From Xiphophorus maculatus (Eukaryota > Chordata > Actinopteri > Cyprinodontiformes > Poeciliidae), in NCBI RefSeq assembly GCF_002775205.1, contig NC_036460.1:2548056-2612055 (forward strand): DNA of 64,000 nucleotides, written 5' to 3'. Position 1 is the stretch's first letter; the number at the start of each line of letters is the position of its first letter. The translations under genes were made by a program, and so were the position numbers. Under the pieces are notes generated by a model. That model made no database searches. It was given only the letters and a program-made list of their open reading frames with translations, and was not told the DNA's origin. Positions 27,185 to 37,488 of the stretch are shown piece after piece.

Positions 27185-27884
27185 TTAACACTGAAAAACA
27201 CAGACAAAAATAAAAATACTTACAGGAAAGTTATTAGATGACGCCCAGCTCCAAGAGCTAAACAAGAAGGAAAACAAAATTATTGATTTAATAACATAAA
27301 ATTAAACATATTGATATAAAGGGCCATTATAAGGGAGTAGCACATTTCCACCAAAAAAACAGACCTAGAAATTTTAATACCACCAAATTCCTTCAAGAAC
27401 ATTTGAGATCTCAAAATTACTTTGTCACAAACTTTAAATTTTTGAAGCTCAAATTGTATTTTTTCTGGAACATCTTGAGCTCCAACAGTCAGAAATTTGT
27501 AAAGAAAAAAAAGACTCAAGTTTTGAGATTAATATAAGACATTTTCTTAATAATCCCCTAAAATTTCTGAGTTTGAGTAATAAACTTTTCAGAGAAATAC
27601 CTCAAAATTCAGTGTCCAATTTCTTTCTTAAATTTCTGAAATAATCTCAACATTTGAAGATTTTAATAAAATTTTTGACTGAACGCAAGAATTGTCCAGG
27701 AAAAAACAAAAAAAATCTGAACTCCAAAAGTTGAGAATTTGTAAGAAAAAAATCTGAATTTTGAATATCCAAAAATTTTAAAGAATTGGAGATTATTCTC
27801 GAAACTTCAGAGCTTTTTGCTGGAAATGTAATTTCTATAAAAAAAAAAATCTACAATGGCTCTAATTCACCGTTGTGGCGATGA

Positions 27885-28024
27885 GCTTGTTTCAGCTGAA
27901 ATACCAGGACTCCACACACAGGCAGCATGAAGACCAACGATGCCAGAAGCTGAGTTTCTTTAGCACTGACCTTTGAACTAACCAGCTGATGCAGCAGCTG
28001 GCTGCAGATACCACGCAGTGCTTC
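27885..28024 (-). ncRNA. H/ACA snoRNA candidate 2 (paralogue of candidate 1)
   Basis: On the minus strand hairpin 1 closes with agcactg/cagtgct, the H box reads aaagaa, hairpin 2 closes with ctcagct/cagctga, and ACA sits three bases before the end. Length ~140 nt. The apical stems differ from candidate 1 but the pocket-flanking sequences are kept, as expected if both guide the same uridines. A block of AT-rich repeat (about 27280-27840) separates it from the next exon. Confidence 0.78.
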
Positions 28025-28183
28025 TTCCATAACAAACGTTTTCCAGCCCAACTTACCAAATCATCCCGCCGCCATCTTGCATTCTGACGCTGTCCGAGTC
28101 ATTTCTGCCAGACCTGTGACCTGAAACACACGTCTCTGTTAAATCTGGTCGATAATCCGTCTTTCTGAAGCTTGTCATCATGT

Positions 28184-28313
28184 TGTTGTCCTGCAGTTGT
28201 ATCCCATAATGCTCACAGCAGAACACCTGGGTAAAGCGAAACCACAGATTTCCTCTTTGAGGCATTTCCAACGACTTGGCCCTACATGAAGGGCCCGTCG
28301 GGATAGACCTCAG
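28184..28313 (-). ncRNA. H/ACA snoRNA candidate 3
   Basis: On the minus strand hairpin 1 has gagg/cctc at the base, then cgac/gtcg and an inner ggccc/gggcc stem with an eight-base loop. The H box is agagga. Hairpin 2 has ctgt/gcag at the base, then ccca/tggg and tgct/agca. ACA follows, three bases from the 3' end. The 3' end is 63 nt from the acceptor at 28121. Base stems are short, so it is a little less certain than the others. Confidence 0.68.
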
Positions 28314-29387
28314 AGACGCCGAGACCTAAAAAGGAATGCTGTAAAATTTTATACACATTAGAAAAAAACGGCAAAATTCAAAACAACTTCCTCAATTTTT
28401 CTGAAGTTTTTTTTCTGGCTGAAGGCGGTTTACCAAGTTGGTATCGGATCAATATTTTTGTTCCAGATTCCCTCCTGAAATTTTATTTTTGTGTTTCAGT
28501 TCCTCAGCTCTGCCTTAAAAAAATATTCTGATTGGCACTTTAGGAAAAATCCACACAATTTTGTTTTGTTTACCATTTGACACGTTGATATTACAGTAAT
28601 TTGTAGATGCTTATAACAGTCAAATGAAAGGTCAGAAGTTTGAGATGATTTAATTTCCCTTTGGGATCAATGAAGTACTTTTGAATTGAACTTTAAAGTA
28701 TTTTTTGATGTCGGTTCAATACAAAAAATGCTTTAGTTATTTGACACCTTTAGTTAGTGAAATTAAAGATTGACACTTTTTTTGCTGTCCATGTTAGTTT
28801 CCAACTTCTGAATCTTGTTTATTACAGCCTTGTGAAATAATAATAATGATAAAATAATCACGCTCCATTTTATCCAAACCAGCAGATGGAAAATGCATTT
28901 TTATTCTAAGTAACATTCTAATCAGTTCGTGTGAGAACTGGGTGGAAACAAATCTACTGAAGATCAATTTCAGATCCGCCTGAAAGCTTAAAATAAAAAT
29001 ATTAAGCTTCAGTCTGAAAATTTTAAAATATCCAAATATTATCCCACCCAAATCATGTTCTGGAATAACGTATCAACTAACAGGAAGTCATTGGACAGAT
29101 TGCTGAATCAGGTGGTTTATAAGCACAAATACACTCAACACCAAAAATAAAAAATAAATTCAGTCTGAATAGATTTTTGAATCAACTTCAGGATTTTGAG
29201 GTGTCAAATTAAACAGCCTGGTTAATCTGAAGTAGTGCAGAGATTATAAGGGAAATTACGTTAATCTTTATTTCGCATAACTTTTCACTCACCTCATTAA
29301 AGATGGCCGATGGCTGAACCTGCAGGAAGCAGAGCGATCATTAATGAGAACGCAGAGCGGTAAACGCCACGTCTAGATTTCAATGCC

Positions 29388-29458
29388 TCAGGTTCAGTCA
29401 GGCTGATTTCACTCACGCTTCAGAGCAGTTGAACATTTTACGCCATTCATCATCACTT
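29388..29458 (-). ncRNA. C/D-box snoRNA candidate
   Basis: On the minus strand a perfect C box gtgatga (29450-29456) is followed by an internal ctga (D' candidate, 29420-29423), a C'-like tgagtga and several ctga D-box choices (29398-29401, 29394-29397, 29388-29391). Spacing of ~50-60 nt between C and D fits the class. The terminal stem is weak, and the correct D box is ambiguous. It lies in the short intron between exons 29494-29570 and 29293-29319 of the snoRNA host. C/D snoRNAs guide 2'-O-methylation. Confidence 0.42.
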
Positions 29459-29640
29459 GGAAAATTCATCCACTGCCTACAAACAGGACTTACCCAGCTG
29501 GCTTATCCATTACATTACATCTAAGGGCTTCGAGGTCGACAGGTTAAGGGTTAAAGGTCATCCCCAGCACCTGTGGAAGAGAGGAAACTTTAGTTTCTTT
29601 TAGTCATTCAAGTCAAACAAACAGACAGGTTAAAGGTCAG

Positions 29641-29776
29641 AGGTGTTGGTTCTCATTAGTAACGCTGCTGCAGATGATTGACAGCAGCGGGTTGCAAGAG
29701 AAAAGGTTGCTCTGCGCACTGTGTGAGCCTCACGGCCCACCGTACAGGACCAGAGCTCACACCGTGCTGCAAACCC
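29641..29776 (-). ncRNA. H/ACA snoRNA candidate 5
   Basis: On the minus strand hairpin 1 has gcac/gtgc at the base and an 8-bp perfect gtgtgagc/gctcacac stem. The H box is agagca. Hairpin 2 has ttctc/gagaa at the base, a pocket, then gctgctg/cagcagc perfect. ACA follows, three bases from the 3' end. The ~136-nt RNA ends 70 nt before the acceptor at 29571. This is the cleanest fold of the set. Confidence 0.82.
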
Positions 29777-30783
29777 ACTGGACCCGGAGTCTAAACATGA
29801 TCAGAACCAGCACAACGACGACCTGATCCAGGGGTGTCCAAACTAAAAAACATTTTCAAAACCTTAGATTCAAAACTTGAAAGGGATTTTTACAAATATA
29901 TAGATAAAAAAAAGGAGTAAATTTCTGCCAAAAACTAAAATTTTGTGATCTAAAAAAAATAATAAATTCAGAAATTAAAGTTATTTTGGTAGAAAATTCT
30001 TGATGTTAATTTAAAAATTTGATTTTTTTCTAGCACATCTATTTTTTTTTCTAGAAAATTTATACGATTACTCAAAATGTTTAAGTCTCAACAGTAATGT
30101 AAAACTTTTTTTTCTACGATGGCCTAATAATTCGCTGTAGCAGAATTTGAATGTTCGATGCATTAAAAGAAAAATCATTCAGTTTTCAGTTTCTTTTGGG
30201 CTTTATTGAATAAATGTATTTTGACTAAAGAAACATATTTGAATCACTTTCTTTCAAAACACTTGTTATATTTAGCAGTTTAAGAATAAAAGCTGATTTT
30301 GGTGCAATTTTCCAGTAAAAGACTCAATAAACTCTAGCTTATCTTTGCTTAAAACTTGGTTATAAAAACCAAATACTTTGCGTTGTACTTTACATTTTCC
30401 TGACTAAGAAAATTATGATGGTAACTTTTACCCTGATTACAAATTAAAATTCTCCATCTAAAGGCCAAATTTGTTCCATTTTGATCAGTTTGAAAGGATC
30501 TTTTATATTTATGACTGTAAGTGAACCTGATAAACACATTTTTACTTTTTATGGAGAAAGCTTAGTGTTGATTTTGCAGATTTAACCTTTGACATACCAG
30601 ATGCTCCAGTCTGTGGACCAGTAAGTGACTGGGAGGTTCACTGGCATTATGGTCCAGCTCTGAACTTTTACCTTTAGGAAAAAAAGAAACAAAAATAAAT
30701 CAAGTCAGTGAATGTCGATCATACTTTGTGTATATTACGTTGCAAAAATAGTGAGACTTTCCAACATCTTTATATTCAAACTG

Positions 30784-31290
30784 CGGCTGGGTGATAAATG
30801 TCAGGTTTGTTTGTTTTTATACCAAATATGATTTTAATCCATTTCCTCCTTATTCTAAAGAAGAAATTACAAAAGCTAGAAAATATTTTCAAAATGTGGA
30901 TTTATTTCGATCATCCTTTCTGCAGGTCATACAACAGAGAATTAAGGCAAAACTGAGAATTTTTGTTTTATTATAAGAATATTAGTAGAATAAAGAAAAC
31001 TTTACTAGAATGTCTTAAAAATACGAGGAAAATAATTATTTTAATGAGAAAAATAGATTTGGATAATGAATCGTTATTTTTACCATTTTCATAAAATTTC
31101 TTCAGTTTCCTGATATTACGACTGTATTCTTGTAACATTATGACTCCATTCATTTAAAAAATTAGCCTGATCCCTTTATTTTGTCACTTGAATTCAAAGT
31201 AAATAAATAAATAAATCCAAATAAATAGAAGCTATAAAATTGTCAAATCCAATTTACCTGATAAAAATAGATTTGATCGCCCAGTCCTAA
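30784..31290. mobile_element. Small DNA transposon with cggctgggtgat / atcgcccagtccta ends
   Basis: The right end inverse, taggactgggcgat, is identical to the left end of the element at 6113, and the left end is a diverged version. No coding frame is seen. The insertion lies between H/ACA candidate 6 and the following host exon. Confidence 0.5.
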
Positions 31291-31319
31291 ATGAAGTTTT
31301 ATTGAATTAGTGCAGATTT

Positions 31320-31463
31320 AAGTGTGCCAGGCCTCATTGTCACCATTCTGCCACCAGAACTGCAGAGATGAAAGCAAAACCTGACTTTCTCTCTCCACTG
31401 CTGCTCTGGGATCAGTCCACTGAGCTGGAGAATCCCAGATAAATGAGAGCAAGCTGTGGTCAA
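31320..31463 (-). ncRNA. H/ACA snoRNA candidate 6
   Basis: On the minus strand hairpin 1 has ccac/gtgg and tgct/agca at the base and an upper ctgggat/atcccag stem with inner tcca/tgga. The H box is agagaa. Hairpin 2 has gtcagg/cctggc at the base and inner tctgc/gcaga. ACA plus ctt follows. About 144 nt, in the first intron of the host. A ~500-bp transposon (30784-31290) lies between it and the next exon. Confidence 0.75.
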
Positions 31464-31711
31464 TCCATCAAAAACGTTTTAAAAATATATTCTGCATGGG
31501 TAAAAACACCGATTTAATTAATTTAATCTACAACAGATAATTTGACATTAATCTGATCTGCACTTGTTTTATATTGATTTCAAGTGGCTAAATTATTTCT
31601 CCAATTCTTACAACTATTTAACGTGAGACGAATCTAACGTTCGTTGTCGATAATTTGCTTTAAAGTCCCCTAAAGTGTTGCTAAAACTACCGCGTATATT
31701 TGAAATCGCAA

Positions 31712-31740
31712 GATCCGGGTTCGATTCCCAGCCGGGCCAC
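31712..31740 (+). other. tRNA-like 3' fragment
   Basis: The sequence atccgggttcgattcccagc plus cgggcca has a T-arm-like stem-loop with the ggttcgattcc B-box core and a stretch like an acceptor stem. No D arm or anticodon arm precedes it, so it is a fragment or SINE-head relic, not a tRNA gene. Confidence 0.45.
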
Positions 31741-32149
31741 GTGTTCGGAAAAAACCCCGAAAAATAACCGTTTAAGTATCGCGATAACTACAGCTAACAT
31801 CAAACATTCAACATTATTCGTAAACATGCCACTCTACGCGTCATTTGACTAATTAAGTCCCTCAAAACAAGCCCAACATCAGACAAACTCGACAGGTCGG
31901 GACCAAGATGGCGACCGGACCAGTCGCTGTGTGATGTAGCTGAGACACAGATTTCAATTTTCAGTCCTCCTTGCCAACATAATGCTCTCTTTTTGATCCA
32001 GGAATGTCTGTAACTTCTATGTTTGTTCTATTCAACCTGATCAAGAGTCACATTGTTGTTAAGACTGCGTTCAAGGACAAGAAAAGACTAGGAGCTAACA
32101 AGCTAACCTCTGGGTTCAACGGTCATCTTCCAGATCAACGTATACTACG

Positions 32150-33130
32150 ATGCAACGATCGGAGCACAGCCTTAAAAGAAAAGAGAAAGGGAAATCTAAA
32201 TCTAAATCTATAGCTTCAGACTTGCACAAAGACACGATGTCATCGACTGCAGCTAGTGGTCCCCGGATTTGCTCCCCATCTGATCCAGCTGCAGGTATCC
32301 CTGCCTCCGATCATAACTATATTGGTTCCATGGACAGACAGAGCCCTGATCTGTCTCCTCTACTGGATTCTGACCCAGATACCCCTGCTAAACCAGAGGA
32401 AAAGAAACTAAAAGGTGACTTGTCTCTCTTTCAATTACAAGACAACATCGCTAAGATAATCAATGATCGCTCTGATAAATTAGAAAATATGGTCAGCTGT
32501 AACACCATTAGCATCGATGCTCTGAAGAAGTCAATTGACTTCATTTTTACGGAAATTGAAACGCTAAAATCCGACGTGAAAGCTGTGAGCTCCATATCGG
32601 AAAACACTGTGCAGAAAATGGCTGAAGTAGAAATGAGAATAAACGAAACTGAACGATACCAACGTAGATGGAATTTAAGGCTACACGGAATCCCAGAAGA
32701 TAAGCATGAAAACATCAGAGCCAAAGTTAGCGACATCTGCTGTGCTGTTGTTGGAGAGAACCAGGTAAAGATGAAAGAAAGTATTGACATCGCTCATCGT
32801 CTGGGTCGCTTCAACGACCAACAGAGGGCGCCGAGAACCACTATGATCCGCTTCACCAACAGATCATCCCGCGACCTGGTATGGAAAATGGCCAAGAGCA
32901 GCAGCTTTCTGAAGGAAAACAGGCTGAGGTTTACAGAGGATCTCACCACAGCTGACAAGGCTCTGCGAGAAAAACTGTGGCCATTAATTGATGCAGCCAG
33001 GAAAGAAGGAAAAAAAGCCCATTTTGCTGGAGTCCGTGTGATCATTGAGGGAAAAGAAATCAAGTCACCGCTGTCCCCAACTGGACAGAATGTCATTCCT
33101 GTCCTTATGGACACAACAAGCCCTTCATAG
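32150..33130 (+). CDS. L1 ORF1 nucleic-acid-binding protein
   Basis: An intact 326-codon frame. The N-terminus is Lys/Ser-rich and low-complexity. Residues ~95-170 look like a coiled coil (trimerisation in known L1 ORF1p). Residues ~170-265 match the L1 RRM-type region (R-R-W-N-L-R-L-H-G-I-P, then D-I-A-H-R-L-G and M-I-R-F). The end corresponds to the C-terminal domain. ORF1p binds LINE RNA and acts as a chaperone in the retrotransposition particle. An alternative start at the internal Met 30 codons in is possible. No stop or frameshift is seen. Confidence 0.88.
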   Translation: MQRSEHSLKRKEKGKSKSKSIASDLHKDTMSSTAASGPRICSPSDPAAGIPASDHNYIGSMDRQSPDLSPLLDSDPDTPAKPEEKKLKGDLSLFQLQDNIAKIINDRSDKLENMVSCNTISIDALKKSIDFIFTEIETLKSDVKAVSSISENTVQKMAEVEMRINETERYQRRWNLRLHGIPEDKHENIRAKVSDICCAVVGENQVKMKESIDIAHRLGRFNDQQRAPRTTMIRFTNRSSRDLVWKMAKSSSFLKENRLRFTEDLTTADKALREKLWPLIDAARKEGKKAHFAGVRVIIEGKEIKSPLSPTGQNVIPVLMDTTSPS

Positions 33131-33519
33131 GCATGGTCACAGGTTCTGCTCAGTTGGTCACCTACAAAGCCTACACACTTAATATTTGGTTCCTTTTCTA
33201 TCTTCTAATTCTGGAAGGCAGTTTGCCTATTTACATTATCTTAATTCACTCTATGTTTAAAAAATAATTATATGTTTATTGAATTCTGGTTTGACTGTGC
33301 TTTGCTAAGTGTATTTACTATGTTGTTAAGTACAGTCTCTGCTTTGCTGTGCATTTCAGCACTTTTCATATCATTTTGAATTTATTGTCCTTGATAGTTA
33401 TTAATGCAGCTATACTGTTCCAAACTGCAAGCTTCTTCTAAGTCTTAGTATCTGACATTCTAAATCACCTTAGCTCCATTCTGTTCATGGTTTAAATTAC
33501 ACCATTCCGGGTCTGTAGG

Positions 33520-36500
33520 TTGTTTTCTGTGTCCACTTATCCTACATTGTCCCTTTCAATCTTCTCATTAAATGCCAGGGGTTTAAGAGAAAATGTTAAA
33601 CGAAAAGCTTTATTTTTATTTGCCAAACAACAAAAGTCTGATTTTTGTTTTTTTCAAGAGTCACATAGTGTAGCAAATGATGCATCCTTTTGGAAAACTC
33701 AATGGGGAAATGAGTTATGGTTTTCTCATGGCTCAGAAAGATCAGCAGGGGTTACTATTTTAAAAAACAACTTTAATGGTTCTGTTCTACACTCAGAAAG
33801 TGATCCTAATGGCCACTATATAATTTTAATCCTGAATATCAACAACTATATTACCCTTCTTGCCAATGTATATGGATATAATTCAAAACCTGAAAATGAT
33901 TTTTTACTTGATAGATTAGAATCTAGCTTTTTACACTGGTTATCAAAATACCCAAATGCTCTTCTTTTAATGGGTGGAGATTTCAACGTTGCTTTGAACA
34001 GCTCCCTAGATCGATGGCCTCCAAGTGTTAATAATACTTCTTCTATTAACTTGTCCTCTTTTATACAAAAATTTAATCTCATAGACATATGGAGGGAAAA
34101 AAACCCTGTCTCTAGAGCTTACACATGGTCTAATAAGCCTCGCTCATTAATGTCTCGCATAGATTACTGGTTAGTTTCTGATTGCTTACATAAGAATAAC
34201 ATTACTCCTAGAATATTAACAACACCTTTAACTGATCACAAAGCAATATCATTGATTGCCTCATTCTGTCCTAACATTACTCCCACATTCAAAAGTTCTT
34301 ATTGGAAACTTAATAATTCCATCTTAAAAAATGTGCTAGTAATTGATAAAGTCAAATTATTAATAAACCATTTCTGGAAAAAAGCCTTAATTAATAACAA
34401 TTTCTCTAGAAATTGGGAACTCCTTAAATTTGAAGTTACAAAATATTTCAGAGAGTTTGGTGCCTCTCTATCTAAATCCAGGAGAGATGAAGAAACAAAT
34501 GTAATATCCAGAATAACTGAAATTACTCAAATCTCACCTGAAAATTTATCTGAAAATGACTTAAAGGATTTAATCATTCAACAAAATAAATTAAATGAAA
34601 TATACAGAAGGAAAGCAGAGGGGGCTTTTGTGAGATCGAGAAGGAAATGGCTGGAGGAAGGGGAACAAAACACTGCGTATTTCTTTCAATTAGAAAGAAC
34701 CCGTGGTCAATTCAACTCAATTCAAAAACTTAACATTAACAACTTTATCACTGATGATCCCCAAACAATAGCAAAGTATTGCTCTACTTTCTACAGTGAG
34801 TTGTATGAATCACACTATAATAAATGTGAATCTGAAATTTTCTTTACACATCTTACTGAAACTAAGTCAATTAATGATGACCAAAGGAATGTCTGTGATA
34901 GTCCCCTATCTCCTGCTGAAGTCCTGTTTGCCATCAAGCACCTAAAACTCAACAAATCTCCAGGAGTTGACGGCCTAACTTCAGAATTCTACATCACCTT
35001 CGCAGAACAACTGGCCCCGTTCCTCCACCGGCTGTTTGCAGAATGCATTGATAACCAAACTCTTCCTCCCACTCTGTGTCAAGGCCTTTTGACATTAATT
35101 CCCAAACCTAAAAAAGACCCCCTTCTGATTGATAATTGGCGTCCAATCTGCCTTCTTAATAATGACTATAAAATTCTAGCTCAAATTTTTGCGATGAGAA
35201 TGAAAAGTGTTCTTAACTTTATAATTGATGAAACTCAAAATGGTTTCATGACACAAAGACATATAGCCAACAACATCAGGCTGGTGTTGGATCTGATTGA
35301 CTATGCAGATTTGTGCCATGATGACAGCCTTATATTATTTTTAGATTTCCGTAAAGCCTTTGACACCATTGAGCATAATTTTGTTTTTCAAACATTAGAG
35401 AAATTTGGTTTTGGTCCTTACTTTTGTGCTGCAATCAAAACCATGTATAAAAATGCTAACTGTTCAATCAAGCTTCATGTTGGTACGTCTCCCAGATTTG
35501 ATCTAAAGCGAGGTGTGAGGCAAGGTTGCCCGCTGTCCCCATACCTCTTTTTGATCTGCTCTCAATTACTTTCAGATTTCATTAAACTCAACCATTTGAA
35601 AGGTATCTCTTTTGCTGATAAAAATATTATAATTAGTCAACTAGCCGACGATACCACTTTATTTTTAAAGGATGCTTCTCAGGTTTCTTTAGCAATTAAT
35701 ATTGTTGAGAAATTTTCTAGAGCCTCTGGACTCTACCTTAACATTGATAAATGTGAACTTTTAGCCCTTAAAAATTGTAACAAACCCTCTATTTATAATA
35801 TTCCTGTTAAAGAATCGGTCACTTATCTCGGCATAATGATCAACAAAGATCAAGATTCTAGAAATGCTCTGAACTTTAATCCTATTGTAGAAAATGTACA
35901 AAAGAAACTAAATTCTTGGCTTCAAAGAGATTTATCAATTCAAGGAAGAATTTTGCTAACCAAAGCAGAAGGCATCTCCCGTTTAACTTATCCAGCTTTG
36001 TCTCTTTCTGTAAATAAACAAACAATTGACATCATTGATAAAATGCTTTATAGATTTGTATGGAAAAATAGGATTCATTATATCAGGAAATCAGTCTTAA
36101 TGAACTCATTTGAACTTGGTGGCCTCAATTGTCTTGATTTCTCAACCTTAAACAATACATTCAAAATAAACTGGATTAAACAGTTTCTCAAAAATCCAAC
36201 CTCAATCTGGAATTTTATACCCAACTATTTATTCTCAAAACTTGGTGGCCTTAAATTTATTCTCCTTTGCAACTACAAAATTGAAAAACTACCCATAAAG
36301 CTATCTAATTTTCACAAACAAATGCTTCTTTCCTGGTCTCTAATTTACAAGCATAATTTCTCACCCCATCGATATTATATTTGGAACAATGGAGACATTT
36401 TGTACAAGCATAAATCTTTATTCTTGGAAAATTGGTTTGAACATGGAATCATCTTGGTTCAGCAGCTTTTTAGACCTGATGGTGTCTTAATGTCTTATTC

Positions 36501-36849
36501 TGAACTTCTAGAAAGGTTTGGTCTCCCCATACCACCAAAGGAATATGCACTTGTTTTTGATGCCATCCCATCTGGTGTTATGATGCTTCTTAAGTCTTCT
36601 GTAACTTCTGTTCTGACTCCTCCAGGTCTAGACGCTGCTGTCACTAATGTTGGTCAAATCTGTTTTTCCACAAGAAAGCGAAAGAACAACCGTGATGTAC
36701 GTGCCTTATTCCAGAAGGACATCGTCTCTGTTCCTAATGTTATCTCTTATTGGAATAACTTTGCCCCCAACCTGAACTGGAAAAAAATCTGGTGTCTTCC
36801 ATCTAAATATTTAATTATTAATAAATCAAAGAAGTGTCTTTTAAGATAA
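33520..36849 (+). CDS. L1 ORF2 endonuclease-reverse transcriptase, C-terminus cut by frameshift
   Basis: 1109-codon frame. The N-terminal APE-type endonuclease shows N-A-R-G (~20), Q-E (~47), N-V-Y-G, G-G-D-F-N (~152), S-R-I-D-Y (~212) and T-D-H-K (~240). The reverse transcriptase shows the finger motif P-K-P-K-K-D, F-L-D-F-R-K-A-F-D with the first catalytic Asp, R-Q-G-C-P-L-S-P, and L-A-D-D with the catalytic Asp pair (the first residue is Leu, not the usual Phe or Tyr). The frame stops at 36849, but homologous C-terminal coding continues in other frames to 37288, so a small indel near 36838 and later damage remove the Cys-rich tail. Catalytic residues are intact, but the tail matters in known L1s, so autonomous activity is doubtful. 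Confidence 0.88.
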   Translation: MFSVSTYPTLSLSIFSLNARGLRENVKRKALFLFAKQQKSDFCFFQESHSVANDASFWKTQWGNELWFSHGSERSAGVTILKNNFNGSVLHSESDPNGHYIILILNINNYITLLANVYGYNSKPENDFLLDRLESSFLHWLSKYPNALLLMGGDFNVALNSSLDRWPPSVNNTSSINLSSFIQKFNLIDIWREKNPVSRAYTWSNKPRSLMSRIDYWLVSDCLHKNNITPRILTTPLTDHKAISLIASFCPNITPTFKSSYWKLNNSILKNVLVIDKVKLLINHFWKKALINNNFSRNWELLKFEVTKYFREFGASLSKSRRDEETNVISRITEITQISPENLSENDLKDLIIQQNKLNEIYRRKAEGAFVRSRRKWLEEGEQNTAYFFQLERTRGQFNSIQKLNINNFITDDPQTIAKYCSTFYSELYESHYNKCESEIFFTHLTETKSINDDQRNVCDSPLSPAEVLFAIKHLKLNKSPGVDGLTSEFYITFAEQLAPFLHRLFAECIDNQTLPPTLCQGLLTLIPKPKKDPLLIDNWRPICLLNNDYKILAQIFAMRMKSVLNFIIDETQNGFMTQRHIANNIRLVLDLIDYADLCHDDSLILFLDFRKAFDTIEHNFVFQTLEKFGFGPYFCAAIKTMYKNANCSIKLHVGTSPRFDLKRGVRQGCPLSPYLFLICSQLLSDFIKLNHLKGISFADKNIIISQLADDTTLFLKDASQVSLAINIVEKFSRASGLYLNIDKCELLALKNCNKPSIYNIPVKESVTYLGIMINKDQDSRNALNFNPIVENVQKKLNSWLQRDLSIQGRILLTKAEGISRLTYPALSLSVNKQTIDIIDKMLYRFVWKNRIHYIRKSVLMNSFELGGLNCLDFSTLNNTFKINWIKQFLKNPTSIWNFIPNYLFSKLGGLKFILLCNYKIEKLPIKLSNFHKQMLLSWSLIYKHNFSPHRYYIWNNGDILYKHKSLFLENWFEHGIILVQQLFRPDGVLMSYSELLERFGLPIPPKEYALVFDAIPSGVMMLLKSSVTSVLTPPGLDAAVTNVGQICFSTRKRKNNRDVRALFQKDIVSVPNVISYWNNFAPNLNWKKIWCLPSKYLIINKSKKCLLR

Positions 36850-37288
36850 TCCATCGTTTTTATCCCTGCAAATTTTTCCTTCAACGATACAAAAAAGACA
36901 TTGACACAAACTGTTCATTTGCCAACTCTATGTAGAAGATCTCTGTCACTTATTCTGGTCATGCTATTTCTCTTGTATTTTCTGGCAAGATATTTGTACG
37001 TTTATTTCCCAAAGAATTCTTGATAACTTTTCCCTCACTTATATAAATATGTTGTTTGGATTCTTCTCTTATCCCACTAACAAAACCAAACATTTTTATA
37101 TTATCAATCTAATTTTATTAGTCGCAAAATATCATATACATAAATCTAAATTCTCAAATCAGAAACCTCGCTTTTCAGCCTTTAAAGTGGAATTCAAACA
37201 ATATATTACATCTCTCCAGTATTCAAGGAATAGAAAAGCAATTAAGACAGTGGATATGTGCTCTCGCTTTAACATCTTTCTAAGTTAA
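36850..37288 (+). pseudogene. Frameshifted C-terminal remnant of L1 ORF2
   Basis: Downstream of the ORF2 stop, the typical L1 C-terminal coding pattern continues in shifted frames, including a 79-codon piece at 37049-37288 that starts M-L-F-G-F-F and contains L-L-V-A-K-Y-H-I-H-K. At least one more break lies near 36930. This piece is part of the broken ORF2, not a separate gene. Confidence 0.75.
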
Positions 37289-37415
37289 CTTTTTTATTTA
37301 TTTATTTGCTTTTCATTTTATTTGTGCTTCCTATGTAACACCCTGGCATTGTTGTCTTATCTGTTTTGCTACTTATTGCGTTGAGTCTGCTATTTTGTAA
37401 ACCCCTTTATTATCA

Positions 37416-37418
<3 letters not shown>

Positions 37419-37487
<69 letters not shown>
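37419..37487 (+). repeat. L1 poly-A tail
   Basis: About 69 uninterrupted A residues directly after the aataaa of the LINE and abutting the 3' target-site duplication. The length supports a young insertion, although assembly errors in such runs are common. Confidence 0.9.

Positions 37488-37488
<1 letters not shown>

Noticed and set aside
27004-28271. Three short minus-strand frames of 66-72 residues
   Set aside because: They coincide with H/ACA candidates 1, 2 and 3. The similarity between two of them is explained by the duplicated RNA structure, not by protein conservation.
31712-31740. tRNA gene
   Set aside because: Only the T-arm-like part and a possible acceptor stem are present. No D arm or anticodon arm can be folded upstream.
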